Positions 34,873 through 43,308 of a stretch of 64,000 nucleotides of DNA are shown here, one piece after another. This DNA comes from Flavobacteriales bacterium (GTDB lineage: Bacteria > Bacteroidota > Bacteroidia > Flavobacteriales_F > PHOS-HE28). The notes below the pieces were generated by a model that saw only the letters and a program-made list of their open reading frames with translations, was not told the DNA's origin and made no database searches. Position 1 is the first letter of the stretch. Each line of letters begins with the position of its first letter. The DNA is taken from the NCBI GenBank assembly GCA_016788635.1, contig JAEUSU010000005.1, positions 150,409 to 214,408 on the forward strand. Reading direction: 5' to 3'. Position numbers and translations under genes: made by a program.

Positions 34873-35043
34873 TCAACCGTCCTTCTTCGGATGTTTCGGC
34901 TTGCGTGCGTAGCGCTTGCGGCTCTCCATCTTGCGCTCACGAAAGCGGCCATCCAATGCGCCCTGTGCCTTCTGTTCCTCGCGCAGGGCACCGCGCTCGA
35001 GTTGCAGCAGTTCCTTCTTCGTGGGTTTCTTCCGCTTCGTCAT
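34873..35043 (-). CDS. Small basic protein, coupled to a methyltransferase
   Basis: This 56-aa ORF is too short for many gene finders. It has an extreme basic composition (KRKKPTKKELLQLERGAL at the start; RERKMESRKRYARKPKHPKK at the end) and is largely helical. Its ATG overlaps the stop of the upstream methyltransferase gene by 4 nt (ATGA), a sign of translational coupling that supports reality. It may bind nucleic acid or the ribosome; this is inference from charge only. Confidence 0.6.
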   Translation of the reverse strand: MTKRKKPTKKELLQLERGALREEQKAQGALDGRFRERKMESRKRYARKPKHPKKDG

Positions 35044-35819
35044 GCGGTGCAGAAGTAAATGTCCTCATCGCCGGGCAGGCCGTACCGGAACCGCTCCTGT
35101 GCGGTATAGGAAGCGCTGAAGGGCACCACTTCCACACGGAAGGCGCTCTCCTCCAACCTGTCCTTCAGGTCGCGGCCATACAGCCGGAAATGGTCGTGCT
35201 GGCCGAAGCGGCGCTCGCGTTCCTTCGGGTCGGTCATGGTCACGTCCTCGTCGGTGTGCGCCATCGACTTGTCGAGCGGGACCTGGATGATGGCCCAGCC
35301 ACCTGGTTTCAACACACGGTGCAGTTCGCGCATCGCCAGGCGATCATCGGGGATGTGTTCCAGCACGTGGCTGCAGATCACCGCATCGAAGGTGTGCGCG
35401 GGGAAGCCGATGCGTGTGAGGTCCAGGTCGATGGTGCCCTTGGGGTATTCGTAGCCCGGCTCGAACTTGTCGCCTGCGGTATAGTCCACCAACGGATGTG
35501 CGCTCAACCGGTCGAAGTAGAACTGCTCGGGGGACACGTGCAGGAGCTTCAGCGGTTCCTTCATCAACGTCGTGTGGCGCTGCAGGAAGAGCCACATCAG
35601 GCGGTGCCGTTCGAGTGATGCGCACTGCGGGCATTGCGCATGGGCACGGCGGCGGTGTGCCACGCCGAATGGCAGGTAACAGAGGAAGCGGCCGCCGCAG
35701 CAGGGGCATTCCACCTCACTACCGGCCAGGCCCATCAACCGCCGTTGACGCGGACCCATGCGCTTGAGCGCGGCCTGGATGAGCCACTGATCGAACCGTT
35801 GGCGCAGGCTGTTGAACAT
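35040..35819 (-). CDS. Class I SAM-dependent methyltransferase with N-terminal zinc-ribbon-like motif
   Basis: This 259-aa protein has two CxxC pairs (CPCC and CPQC, about residues 32-62) forming a zinc-ribbon-like unit. A class I methyltransferase follows: LLHVSPEQ, an acidic motif around DLDLT, FDAVICSHVLEHIPDD and RVLKPGGWAIIQVP. The start at 35819 was chosen because sequence upstream is out-of-character and TACCTTCG ends 7 nt before this ATG. Substrate unknown. It overlaps the small basic protein gene downstream. Confidence 0.85.
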   Translation of the reverse strand: MFNSLRQRFDQWLIQAALKRMGPRQRRLMGLAGSEVECPCCGGRFLCYLPFGVAHRRRAHAQCPQCASLERHRLMWLFLQRHTTLMKEPLKLLHVSPEQFYFDRLSAHPLVDYTAGDKFEPGYEYPKGTIDLDLTRIGFPAHTFDAVICSHVLEHIPDDRLAMRELHRVLKPGGWAIIQVPLDKSMAHTDEDVTMTDPKERERRFGQHDHFRLYGRDLKDRLEESAFRVEVVPFSASYTAQERFRYGLPGDEDIYFCTA

Positions 35820-35826
35820 GCGGAGC

Positions 35827-35834
35827 CGAAGGTA
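35827..35834 (-). promoter_or_regulatory. -7 box for the methyltransferase gene
   Basis: TACCTTCG on the minus strand ends 7 nt before the ATG at 35819 and lies in the short gap after the flippase-like gene. Confidence 0.4.
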
Positions 35835-35853
35835 GGGGGCGCCGGAAGAGGCC

Positions 35854-37059
35854 TTAGTGGCGTGCCGTGCGGCGCAGCCAGCGTGGCAGCGTGATGGCGC
35901 CCACGAAGAGGTAGAGATAATACGTGAGGATGCGCCAGAGGATGGCCACCGCACCGATGAAGCCCGCCGTGGGGAGCAGATCGCGGAAGAAGCCCGCAAA
36001 GGCGAGTTCCGCCACACCACTGCTGCCGGGCGTGGGACTGATGAGCAGGATCACCCACATGATCAACTGGCGGGTGTACAGCAGCAGATGGTCGCTCACG
36101 CTGAAGAGGGCCGCCGCGAGGAAGTTGATCACCAGGAAGCGCGAGCCCCACGAGAGGCTGGTAGTGATGAAGGCCTTGCTCCAGAAGGTCCGGTCGCGGC
36201 CGCGCATCTCAGTGGATGCGGTGACGATATCATCGCCCACCTTCACCACGGCAGGCCGCCATCGGCGCAGAAAGCGCAGGCGGAAGATGTGCAGCAGCAG
36301 GAACTTGAAAGCACGCGGGCGGAAGAAGATCGCATAGAAGACCGTCGCCGTCATGGCGGCGATGAAGAGGTAACCGACCCAGAAGATGGTCTTGATGGGC
36401 AGGCCCCAGAAGGCCAGGTCCAGTTGCGCTGGAAAGAGGTTGTCCATGCCCACGAAAAGGAAGAGCAGCGGGACCGCCACAAGGTAGAAGATCTCGTCCA
36501 GCATGGCCGTCACCAGCACCACGGCCGTGCTGCGTCCCAGTGGAATGCCCTCACGGTCAAGTATGAAAACGGCGATGCCTGAGCCACCCACCACCGAAGG
36601 GGTGAGGGCCGAGGCGAACTCCCAGAGCATGATGGAATTGAAGCTGCTGCGCCAGCTGAGTTGTTTGTCGGTGAGCAGGCGGATGCGGATCATGTAGCCC
36701 ACGTCGCGCAGCACGGTGGCGATCAAGGCCAGGATGAACCAGACCGTGCTGTGCCAGGTCCAGTCGATGGAGCCCAGGGCCTCTCGTGCGGTGATGCGGC
36801 GGTAGTGGCCGGTACCCGGCTCCACGGGTTTGAACTCGGCGGGGTCGCCCAGGTCAGGCAGGTGGTTGTGGTTGGCATCCACCCAGGTGTGGTCGCCGTT
36901 GCCGTGTGGGGCTTCCTCATAACGCTCACGGCCCAGGTCGCGGTACAGCAGCCATACGGCCGCCACCAGTCCAAGCAGCACCGGCAGCAGGATGCGCCGC
37001 AGCCGCATGGTCCGCCGGAATTCCTTCTCCTGTTGCACAACGGGTGCTTCCTCAGCCAT
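35854..37059 (-). CDS. Lysylphosphatidylglycerol-synthase-TM / flippase-like membrane protein
   Basis: This 401-aa membrane protein has about eight hydrophobic segments. After a first TM (residues 22-40) there is a periplasmic insert of about 60 residues containing D-x-N-x-N-x-L-x-D (DANHNHLPD), a Ca-binding-like loop. The LPG_synthase_TM/UPF0104 region follows, with WEFASALTPSVVGGSG and SPTPGSSGVAELAF, the conserved family motifs. Members include flippases and MprF-like domains; no lysyltransferase domain is present here. Lipid or lipid-linked substrate transport is inferred. Confidence 0.85.
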   Translation of the reverse strand: MAEEAPVVQQEKEFRRTMRLRRILLPVLLGLVAAVWLLYRDLGRERYEEAPHGNGDHTWVDANHNHLPDLGDPAEFKPVEPGTGHYRRITAREALGSIDWTWHSTVWFILALIATVLRDVGYMIRIRLLTDKQLSWRSSFNSIMLWEFASALTPSVVGGSGIAVFILDREGIPLGRSTAVVLVTAMLDEIFYLVAVPLLFLFVGMDNLFPAQLDLAFWGLPIKTIFWVGYLFIAAMTATVFYAIFFRPRAFKFLLLHIFRLRFLRRWRPAVVKVGDDIVTASTEMRGRDRTFWSKAFITTSLSWGSRFLVINFLAAALFSVSDHLLLYTRQLIMWVILLISPTPGSSGVAELAFAGFFRDLLPTAGFIGAVAILWRILTYYLYLFVGAITLPRWLRRTARH

Positions 37060-37135
37060 CTACCTTCGCCTCCGGCCGCACCACTGGGCACGGCTTCCGG
37101 GGGGACCGGCTAAAGGTATCCGACACTTCCGTTCC

Positions 37136-38059
37136 ATGGACCGCACCCTGCGTGCACACCTCGCGCTCTTCGCGGTCAACCTTATCTACGGCGTCAATTA
37201 CCCGATCGCCAAAGGGCTCATGCCGCACGTGGTGGGGCCTTCGGGTTTCATCCTGCTGCGCGTATTGGGCGCTGGCGCACTGTTCTGGGCGTTCCGTGCA
37301 TTTCGCCCGGAGCGTGTGCTGCTCGCCGACCTGCCACGGCTTCTTCTCTGTGCCGTTTTCGGGGTGGCGCTCAACCAGCTCATGTTCTTTCATGGCCTGC
37401 TGCGCACCTCGCCCATGCACGCCAGCATACTCATGGTGGCCACACCCATTCTGGTGCTCGTCCTTTCAGGGGTGCTCATCGGCGAACGCATCGACCGTGG
37501 AAAGTTGTTCGGTGTGCTGTGTGGCGCGGGTGGCGCCTTGGTGTTGATCCTGGGCGTTGGCGCCCGTAATACCGGTGGTGCCAGCATGCTGGGCGATCTG
37601 TTCATTCTGGTCAATGCCATCTCCTACGGCATCTACCTGGTGCTGGTGAAGCCGCTCATGCAGCGTTATTCGGCGGTCACCGTCATGGCCTGGAGTTTTC
37701 TGGGCGGTGCAGTGCTGGTGCTGCCATTCGGTGTGGGAGAGGTGGCGGCCATGCGGCCGGAGATGATCCGTCCGGGGCAATGGGGCGGGCTGCTCTTCGT
37801 GGTGGTCATGGTCACCTTCGTCGCGTACCACCTCAACACATGGGCCTTGGGCGTGGTGAACCCCAGCGTGGTGGGCATCTACATCTACCTGCAACCGCTG
37901 CTGGCCATCGCCGCCACCACCGTGAGCGCGCGCTGGGGCCCACCACTGGGGTGGGCACCGCTGCCCATGCCGGAGTGGGGCATCGCTACGCTGGTGGGTG
38001 CCCTGGCCATCTTCATTGGTGTGCGGCTGGTGGCGCGGGCCGATGCACGTGCCCGGTAA
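37136..38059 (+). CDS. EamA/DMT family transporter
   Basis: This 307-aa protein is made of two EamA repeats with ten membrane segments in total: NLIYGVNYPIAKG near the start, then the second repeat from about residue 155 (GDLFILVNAISYGIYLVLVKPL) with VVNPSVVGIYIYLQPLLAI near the end. It is a drug/metabolite exporter of unknown substrate. The start at 37136 was chosen over an upstream in-frame ATG that overlaps the divergent flippase-like gene. yicC follows after 35 nt. Confidence 0.9.
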   Translation: MDRTLRAHLALFAVNLIYGVNYPIAKGLMPHVVGPSGFILLRVLGAGALFWAFRAFRPERVLLADLPRLLLCAVFGVALNQLMFFHGLLRTSPMHASILMVATPILVLVLSGVLIGERIDRGKLFGVLCGAGGALVLILGVGARNTGGASMLGDLFILVNAISYGIYLVLVKPLMQRYSAVTVMAWSFLGGAVLVLPFGVGEVAAMRPEMIRPGQWGGLLFVVVMVTFVAYHLNTWALGVVNPSVVGIYIYLQPLLAIAATTVSARWGPPLGWAPLPMPEWGIATLVGALAIFIGVRLVARADARAR

Positions 38060-38070
38060 GCGCAGCCCCC

Positions 38071-38078
38071 TACCTTTG
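38071..38078 (+). promoter_or_regulatory. -7 box of the yicC-gmk-nadD operon
   Basis: TACCTTTG is an exact TAnnTTTG match, 16 nt before the yicC ATG at 38095. Confidence 0.5.
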
Positions 38079-38094
38079 GCGCTTTCCGAAGCAT

Positions 38095-38964
38095 ATGCTC
38101 CTCTCCATGACCGGCTTCGGCCGCGCCGAAGGCCAGGTGAACGATCGCAAGGTGACCGTGGAGCTGCGTTCGCTCAACAGCAAGCAGCTGGACCTGAACG
38201 TGCGGCTTCCCATGGCCTACCGCGACAAGGAGGCCGAGTTGCGCCAGCGCCTCAGCGACCGCGTTCAGCGCGGCAAGGCCGACATGTATGTGGGATTCGC
38301 GCAGGAAGGCCCCGCGCGTACCATGCGTTTCGATCGCGAGCGGGTGAAGGCATACTACCACGAGATCAAGAGCCTTGCCGAGGATGTGGCGCCCGGCACC
38401 TCCACCGATCTTCTCAGCCTGGTGCTGCGCCTGCCCGACGTCACGGCAGAGGCCGAGTCCACTGTGAGCGAGGCGGAATGGGAACAGGTGAACGCGCTGG
38501 TGGAGCAGGCTTGCGCGGCCTTCGCCACCTTTCGTGCCACCGAAGGGCGCAAGTTGCAGGACGACCTGGCCGCGCGGGTGAAAGCCATCGGCAACCTGCT
38601 CGCAGAGGCCGCCACCCTGGGCCCGGGCCGCATCCAACGCACGCGCGAGCGGCTGCGTGCCCGGCTGGATGAGCTCGCGCAGCAAGTGGACCCCGACCGC
38701 TTTGAACAGGAACTCGTCTTTTATCTGGAGAAGCTGGACTTCACCGAGGAACAGGTGCGGCTGCAGGCCCACCTCGGCTATTTCATGGAGACCCTGACCA
38801 GTGGGGGCGCTTCCGGTCGCAAGCTCGGTTTCATCGCACAGGAGATGGGCCGCGAGATCAACACCCTGGGGAGCAAGGCCAACGATGCCGCCATCCAGCG
38901 CGTGGTGGTGCAGATGAAGGATGAGTTGGAGAAGGTGAAGGAGCAGTTGCTGAACGTGCTGTGA
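38095..38964 (+). CDS. yicC: YicC family endoribonuclease
   Basis: This 289-aa protein opens with MLLSMTGFGRAEG (YicC N-terminal domain) and SLNSKQLDLNVRLP, and ends with the DUF1732 domain (FYLEKLDFTEEQVRLQAHL, GRKLGFIAQEMGREINTLGSKA). The E. coli homologue is a ribonuclease that acts on small RNAs. The start was set at 38095, after a consensus -7 box and within family length. It heads an operon with gmk and nadD. Confidence 0.95.
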   Translation: MLLSMTGFGRAEGQVNDRKVTVELRSLNSKQLDLNVRLPMAYRDKEAELRQRLSDRVQRGKADMYVGFAQEGPARTMRFDRERVKAYYHEIKSLAEDVAPGTSTDLLSLVLRLPDVTAEAESTVSEAEWEQVNALVEQACAAFATFRATEGRKLQDDLAARVKAIGNLLAEAATLGPGRIQRTRERLRARLDELAQQVDPDRFEQELVFYLEKLDFTEEQVRLQAHLGYFMETLTSGGASGRKLGFIAQEMGREINTLGSKANDAAIQRVVVQMKDELEKVKEQLLNVL

Positions 38965-38971
38965 TCGCGCG

Positions 38972-39547
38972 ATGACCACCCGTACCGGCAAGAGCATCAT
39001 CCTTTCGGCACCCAGCGGGGCGGGAAAGACCACCATCACACGACATCTGCTCAACGCCGGTCTGGGGCTGGAGTTCAGCGTGTCCGCCACCAGCCGCCCT
39101 GCGCGGCCGCAGGAGGTCCACGGAAAGGACTACCTCTTCATTACCCCGGACGAGTTCCGGCTGCGGATCGATGCAGGAGAGTTCGTGGAATGGGAGGAGG
39201 TCTACCCGGGCAAGTACTACGGCACCTTGCGGTCACATTTGGAGCACATCTGGGGACGGGGCCACCATGCCGTTTTCGATGTGGATGTGCTGGGCGGGCG
39301 CAACCTGAAGCAGATCTTTCAGGGCCAGGCGCTGGCTCTATTTGTGCGGCCCCCTTCCTTGGAAGTGCTGGCCGAGCGCCTGCACGCCAGGGGCACTGAA
39401 ACACCCGAAAGTCTGCGGCAACGCATCAACAAGGCTTCCTTGGAACTGGCCCATGAGCCCCACTTCGACCATGTATTGCTGAACGACGACCGTGTCCGGG
39501 TATGCGCCGAAGCAGAGGCCGTGGTCCGGAAATTCCTCGCCCGATGA
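38972..39547 (+). CDS. gmk: Guanylate kinase
   Basis: This 191-aa protein has the P-loop SAPSGAGKTT, the GMP-binding SATSRPARP...GKDYLFI and the lid region. It phosphorylates GMP to GDP. It begins 7 nt after yicC and its stop overlaps the nadD start. The usual yicC-gmk linkage supports the assignment. Confidence 0.96.
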   Translation: MTTRTGKSIILSAPSGAGKTTITRHLLNAGLGLEFSVSATSRPARPQEVHGKDYLFITPDEFRLRIDAGEFVEWEEVYPGKYYGTLRSHLEHIWGRGHHAVFDVDVLGGRNLKQIFQGQALALFVRPPSLEVLAERLHARGTETPESLRQRINKASLELAHEPHFDHVLLNDDRVRVCAEAEAVVRKFLAR

Positions 39548-40134
39548 AGGTCGGCTGCCTCTTCGGGACCTTCGATCCGCCCCACCGCGGGCACCTGCAG
39601 GTGGCCGAATGGATGCGTGACCACATGGGTTTGGACGAGGTCTGGTTCATGGTCACCCCACAGAACCCGTTCAAACTGGGTCATCCACTAAGTCCCGAGG
39701 AGGATCGCTTGCACATGGTGCAATTGGCCATTCTTGGGCGTAGGGGATTGAAGGCCAGCGACTTGGAATTCGCACTGCCACGTCCCAGCTATACCGTGGA
39801 TACCCTGGCCTGCTTGCGCACGCTGTATCCGGACCATTCCTTCGCCTTGCTTATGGGCGGCGACAACCTGCTGGGATTCAGCCGGTGGAAGGGGCCGCTT
39901 GAGATCCTTGCCCACCACCGTGTACTGGTCTATCCGCGCCCCGGTGGAGCGGGCATTACCAGCGTTGATCCGGCCATTCGCGCCCACACGAACCTGGTGT
40001 TCACTGAAGCGCCGCTCATGGATGTGTCCGCCACTGAGATCAGGGACCTTCTGGCGAATGGGCAGGGAGTAGGTGACAGGGTTCCGGTATCTGTGCAGGC
40101 CTACATCCGGGATAGGCAGCTCTATACTGCTTGA
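39544..40134 (+). CDS. nadD: Nicotinate-nucleotide adenylyltransferase
   Basis: This 196-aa protein has the nucleotidyltransferase motif GTFDPPHRGHL (HxGH-like), DEVWFMVTPQNPFK, MGGDNLLGFSRWK and the C-terminal VSATEIRDLL (ISxT-x-R type). It makes nicotinate adenine dinucleotide from NaMN and ATP in NAD synthesis. The ATG at 39544 overlaps the gmk stop by 4 nt. The 3' end overlaps the convergent udk gene by 13 nt. Confidence 0.96.
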   Translation: MKVGCLFGTFDPPHRGHLQVAEWMRDHMGLDEVWFMVTPQNPFKLGHPLSPEEDRLHMVQLAILGRRGLKASDLEFALPRPSYTVDTLACLRTLYPDHSFALLMGGDNLLGFSRWKGPLEILAHHRVLVYPRPGGAGITSVDPAIRAHTNLVFTEAPLMDVSATEIRDLLANGQGVGDRVPVSVQAYIRDRQLYTA

Positions 40135-40757
40135 AGATCCAGCAGGGGCGTCAGCTGCCGGTACAAACGGTCGGCCGCCTGCGGCAGGGGTTCCTGGTTG
40201 TCCAGGAGCACATCGCAAGAGTCCCGGTGCGGCAGGAGCCAGGTACGGTAGGCGGGCAGCACGTGCTGCTCCCACTGATAGATGATCTGGGTATGGGAGT
40301 AACCCCGTTCCTGTAGGTCCCGCGACAGGCGGCGCTGCAATTGCAACGCGGGGTCCACATCGATATAGACCGTGAGGTCCAGGTGGGCGCGTATGCCTTC
40401 GTGGTGCAGCACAAAGAGGCCCTCCACGAACAGCACAGGCGCTGGACGGAGCTCCACCCAACCAGCCTCCCGGTCGCGGTGGTTGAAGGTGTACTCACGT
40501 CGGCGCACCACCTCGCCCTTGCGCAATTGCCCCAGGTCGGTGGCCAGCTGGTCCAGGTCCAGGGCGGTGGGCAGATCGAAGTTGGGCCGCCCGTTCCTGT
40601 CGCGGACCTGTTGTTCCAGAGGATGGTAGTAGTCATCCTGCGACACGCGGCCTGCGAAGCCCACCGGGAAGCGCTGCATTACGGCGTGCATCAGGCTTGT
40701 CTTGCCCGAGCCGCTGCCTCCAGCCAGCCCAATGATGGCGCGTGTTCCTCGGTGCAT
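40122..40757 (-). CDS. udk: Uridine kinase
   Basis: This 211-aa P-loop kinase has GLAGGSGSGKT, SQDDYYHP, the NFDLPTALDLDQL substrate region and VLFVEGLFVLHHEG. It is a uridine/cytidine kinase for pyrimidine salvage. It converges with nadD and overlaps its tail by 13 nt. A TATTTTCG box lies about 20 nt upstream of the ATG. Confidence 0.92.
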   Translation of the reverse strand: MHRGTRAIIGLAGGSGSGKTSLMHAVMQRFPVGFAGRVSQDDYYHPLEQQVRDRNGRPNFDLPTALDLDQLATDLGQLRKGEVVRRREYTFNHRDREAGWVELRPAPVLFVEGLFVLHHEGIRAHLDLTVYIDVDPALQLQRRLSRDLQERGYSHTQIIYQWEQHVLPAYRTWLLPHRDSCDVLLDNQEPLPQAADRLYRQLTPLLDLQAV

Positions 40758-40863
40758 GATCGGGCCGTTCAGGGCACCGCGAAAATAAAGAGCTGAACGC
40801 GTAATGAACCCTTTGGCACGGTCGTTGGATGCTCAAAGACCGAGAGATCAACCATTAAAACGG

Positions 40864-41007
40864 ATGGCCATGTTGGACCAAGTGAAGCGCTACCTGAGAC
40901 TGAAGCGGCGGGCCATGCGCCTGATGCTGAAAGGAGATGTGGAACGGTACATGCGCACCCTGCGGGAAATGCATTCGTTGCGACCCCAGGGAGGCCTGGC
41001 CGCATGA
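40864..41007 (+). CDS. Small hypothetical protein
   Basis: This 47-aa basic helical peptide reads MAMLDQVKRYLRLKRRAM...RYMRTLREMHSLRPQ. An in-frame ATG at 40804 would add 20 residues of less protein-like sequence, so the later start is preferred. It stands alone between udk and another small ORF; a GCCGGC hairpin follows it. No family recognised. Confidence 0.45.
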   Translation: MAMLDQVKRYLRLKRRAMRLMLKGDVERYMRTLREMHSLRPQGGLAA

Positions 41008-41186
41008 CCAGATGAACGCATGGCCGGCACCCTGGGGCCGGCTGGAATGGGATACCGGGTTTTGGTGAAAGCACGGCGGGGGTCCTTCGGGGCCCCTGTC
41101 GTGTTCCTGGCCCCGTCGATCAAGGAGTTCAATGGAATTTGTGCGGGCCATGGATCCTTTCACCCCCACCCTCGTAGAAGGGGCCC

Positions 41187-41363
41187 ATGACGAAGAAGGA
41201 CAAGATAGCCTTCATCAAAAGCAGCAAACGGAAGACGCACGTGTACAACGACCTGCACAAGTACAACGACCAGCAGCTCAACGACCTCATTCGTGAGATC
41301 GTGCAGGGGCTGGTCCGCGAAAGCGAGATCATCGCCAACGCATACATCAACGGGTACCGATGA
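41187..41363 (+). CDS. Small hypothetical protein
   Basis: This 58-aa ORF has a basic N-terminus (MTKKDKIAFIKSSKRKT) and a helical remainder (DLHKYNDQQLNDLIREIVQG). Codon use matches neighbouring genes and a hairpin terminator lies 43 nt after the stop, which together support a real gene. No family recognised. Confidence 0.5.
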   Translation: MTKKDKIAFIKSSKRKTHVYNDLHKYNDQQLNDLIREIVQGLVRESEIIANAYINGYR

Positions 41364-41405
41364 GCACATGTCCTTCACGCGGCTGCTGAAGGCTGGCAGC
41401 GACAG

Positions 41406-41441
41406 GTAACAGGGCCCCCGCAGTGTCGGGGGCCTTGTTAC
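41406..41441 (+). terminator. Hairpin terminator before the rimP promoter
   Basis: GTAACAGGGCCCCCG pairs with CGGGGGCCTTGTTAC (15 bp, one G-U) around a 6-nt loop. It ends 18 nt before the rimP -33 element. Confidence 0.75.
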
Positions 41442-41458
41442 TTCCGGCCGGGACCTTG

Positions 41459-41489
41459 TTTGGCCGATCGCGGGGCAAGGCTATCTTTG
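41459..41489 (+). promoter_or_regulatory. Bacteroidota-type promoter of rimP-nusA-infB
   Basis: TTTG (41459-41462), 19-bp spacer, TATCTTTG (41482-41489): a full match to the TTTG-N19-TAnnTTTG consensus. Transcription would begin near 41495, about 67 nt before the rimP GTG. Confidence 0.75.
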
Positions 41490-41515
41490 CGCCGACTAAG
41501 ACGGGAAGAAAGTGG

Positions 41516-41539
41516 AAGAGGGGCCCGCCCCTCTTTTTT
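41516..41539 (+). terminator. Terminator-like hairpin in the rimP leader (possible attenuator)
   Basis: AAGAGGGG pairs with CCCCTCTT around the loop CCCG, followed by a run of six T (41534-41539). It lies between the promoter and rimP, so it would stop transcription after about 45 nt unless antiterminated. Confidence 0.7.
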
Positions 41540-41561
41540 GTTCCCCGATCGGTAAGGCCCT

Positions 41562-42026
41562 GTGATCGACCCCGCCACCATACGTCAACTGGTTGAGCAA
41601 CAGCTCGAAGGCACACCTCATTTCCTGGTGGATGTGGAGGTGCGGCCCGGTAATGTGGTCATCATCGAGGTCGATAATGACCAGGCCATCAAGCTCAACG
41701 ACCTGGCCCTCATCAACCGCGGCCTGCGCGACCGCATCGATGCGCTGGGCGAGGATGTGGAGCTGCAGGTGGGCAGCCCGGGCATGGGCCGCCCCTTCAA
41801 AGTGATGCGCCAGTACCAGAAGCACACCGGCAGGGTGGTGGAAGTGCTGCTGCGCGATGGACGCCGCCTTTCCGGCCTGCTCGAAGGAGCGGACGAGCAA
41901 GGCATCCGGCTGCGCGTGCAACACCCCGCCAAGACCAAGGGCCGTGCCCCGCAGATGGATGCGGAGGCCACTTCCCTACCCTTCGCCGACATCAAGTCCA
42001 CTCAATCAACCATCTCGTTCAATTGA
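41562..42026 (+). CDS. rimP: Ribosome maturation factor RimP
   Basis: This 154-aa protein starts with GTG. It has the two RimP domains: the alpha/beta N-domain (VEVRPGNVVIIEVDND, DEVELQVGSPGMGRPF-like segment) and the C-terminal SH3-like barrel (LLRDGRRLSGLLEGADEQGIRLRV). It assists 30S assembly. First gene of the rimP-nusA-infB operon; nusA starts 7 nt after its stop. Confidence 0.95.
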   Translation: MIDPATIRQLVEQQLEGTPHFLVDVEVRPGNVVIIEVDNDQAIKLNDLALINRGLRDRIDALGEDVELQVGSPGMGRPFKVMRQYQKHTGRVVEVLLRDGRRLSGLLEGADEQGIRLRVQHPAKTKGRAPQMDAEATSLPFADIKSTQSTISFN

Positions 42027-42033
42027 TCGTGCC

Positions 42034-43272
42034 ATGAGCACCGTGAACCTCATCGAATCCTTCAGCGAATTCAAGGACCTCAAGAACATCGACCGGGTGA
42101 CCATGATGGGCATCCTGGAGGATGTGTTCCGTGGCGTGGTGAAGAAGAAGTATGGCGAGGAGGCCAACTTCGACATCATCATCAACCCCGACAAAGGCGA
42201 CCTGGAGATCTGGCTCAATCGTGAGATCGTCGAGGACGGCATGGTGGAGGATGAAGGACGCCAGATCTCCCTGAGCGAGGCGAAACATATCGAGCCCGAC
42301 TTCGAGGTGGGTGAGGAAGTGAGCCAGGAGGTGAAGATCTTCGACTTCGGCCGGCGCAACATCCTGGCCCTGAAGCAGAATCTCCAGAGCCGGATCATGG
42401 AACTGGAGAAGGATCACCTGTACAACAAGTACAAGGAGCGTGTGGGCGAGATCATCACCGGCGAAGTGTACCAGGTGTGGAAGCGCGAGACCCTTGTGCT
42501 CGACGACGAGAGCAACGAGCTGATCCTTCCCAAGGACCAGCAGATCAAGAGCGACTTCTTCAAAAAGGGCGACACCGTGCGCGCCGTGGTGTGGAAAGTG
42601 GAGATGCGCAACAACACCCCCGTGGTGATCCTGAGCCGCACGGCACCGGAGTTCCTCGAGAAGCTCTTCGAGCAGGAGGTGCCCGAGGTGGCCGACGGCC
42701 TCATCACCATCAAGCGCATCGTACGGGAGCCGGGTGAGCGCGCCAAGGTGGCCGTGGAGAGCTATGATGACCGCATCGATCCGGTGGGCGCCTGCGTGGG
42801 TATGAAGGGCAGCCGCATCCACGGCATCGTTCGTGAACTGCGCAACGAGAACATCGATGTGATCAACTACACCAGCAACGACCAGCTCCTCATCCAGCGC
42901 GCCCTCAGCCCGGCCAAGATCGGCGAGATCAAGCTGGACAATGAGCACAAGCGCGCCGAGGTGTACATGAAGCCCGACCAGGTGGCGCTGGCCATCGGCA
43001 AGGGCGGCCACAACATCAAGCTTGCCGGCCGGCTCACGGGTTTCGACATCGATGTGTACAGGGACAGTGATGAGGTGACCGATGACGTGAGCCTCGACGA
43101 GTTCGCGGATGAGATCGATCAGTGGATCATCGATGAATTGAAGAATGTCGGGTGCGACACCGCGCGCTCCGTGCTGGATATTTCAGCCGAGGAGCTCGTG
43201 AAGCGTACCGATCTGGAGGAGGAGACCGTGGCCGAGGTGCTGCGCATCCTGAAGAGCGAATTGGAAGGTTGA
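42034..43272 (+). CDS. nusA: Transcription termination/antitermination factor NusA
   Basis: This 412-aa protein has an N-terminal RNA-polymerase-binding domain, an S1 domain (GEIITGEVYQVWKRETLVL), KH domains (VGACVGMKGSRIHGIVRELRNENIDV; GKGGHNIKLAGRLTGFDIDV) and a short C-terminal helix-hairpin-helix-like tail (DLEEETVAEVLRILKSE). Start chosen at 42034 by homology and position. As NusA controls hairpin pausing and termination, it could act on the leader hairpin upstream of rimP. Confidence 0.96.
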   Translation: MSTVNLIESFSEFKDLKNIDRVTMMGILEDVFRGVVKKKYGEEANFDIIINPDKGDLEIWLNREIVEDGMVEDEGRQISLSEAKHIEPDFEVGEEVSQEVKIFDFGRRNILALKQNLQSRIMELEKDHLYNKYKERVGEIITGEVYQVWKRETLVLDDESNELILPKDQQIKSDFFKKGDTVRAVVWKVEMRNNTPVVILSRTAPEFLEKLFEQEVPEVADGLITIKRIVREPGERAKVAVESYDDRIDPVGACVGMKGSRIHGIVRELRNENIDVINYTSNDQLLIQRALSPAKIGEIKLDNEHKRAEVYMKPDQVALAIGKGGHNIKLAGRLTGFDIDVYRDSDEVTDDVSLDEFADEIDQWIIDELKNVGCDTARSVLDISAEELVKRTDLEEETVAEVLRILKSELEG

Positions 43273-43308
43273 TCACCCGGCAGGGGCAGAGGACGAACAG
43301 AACAGCGC

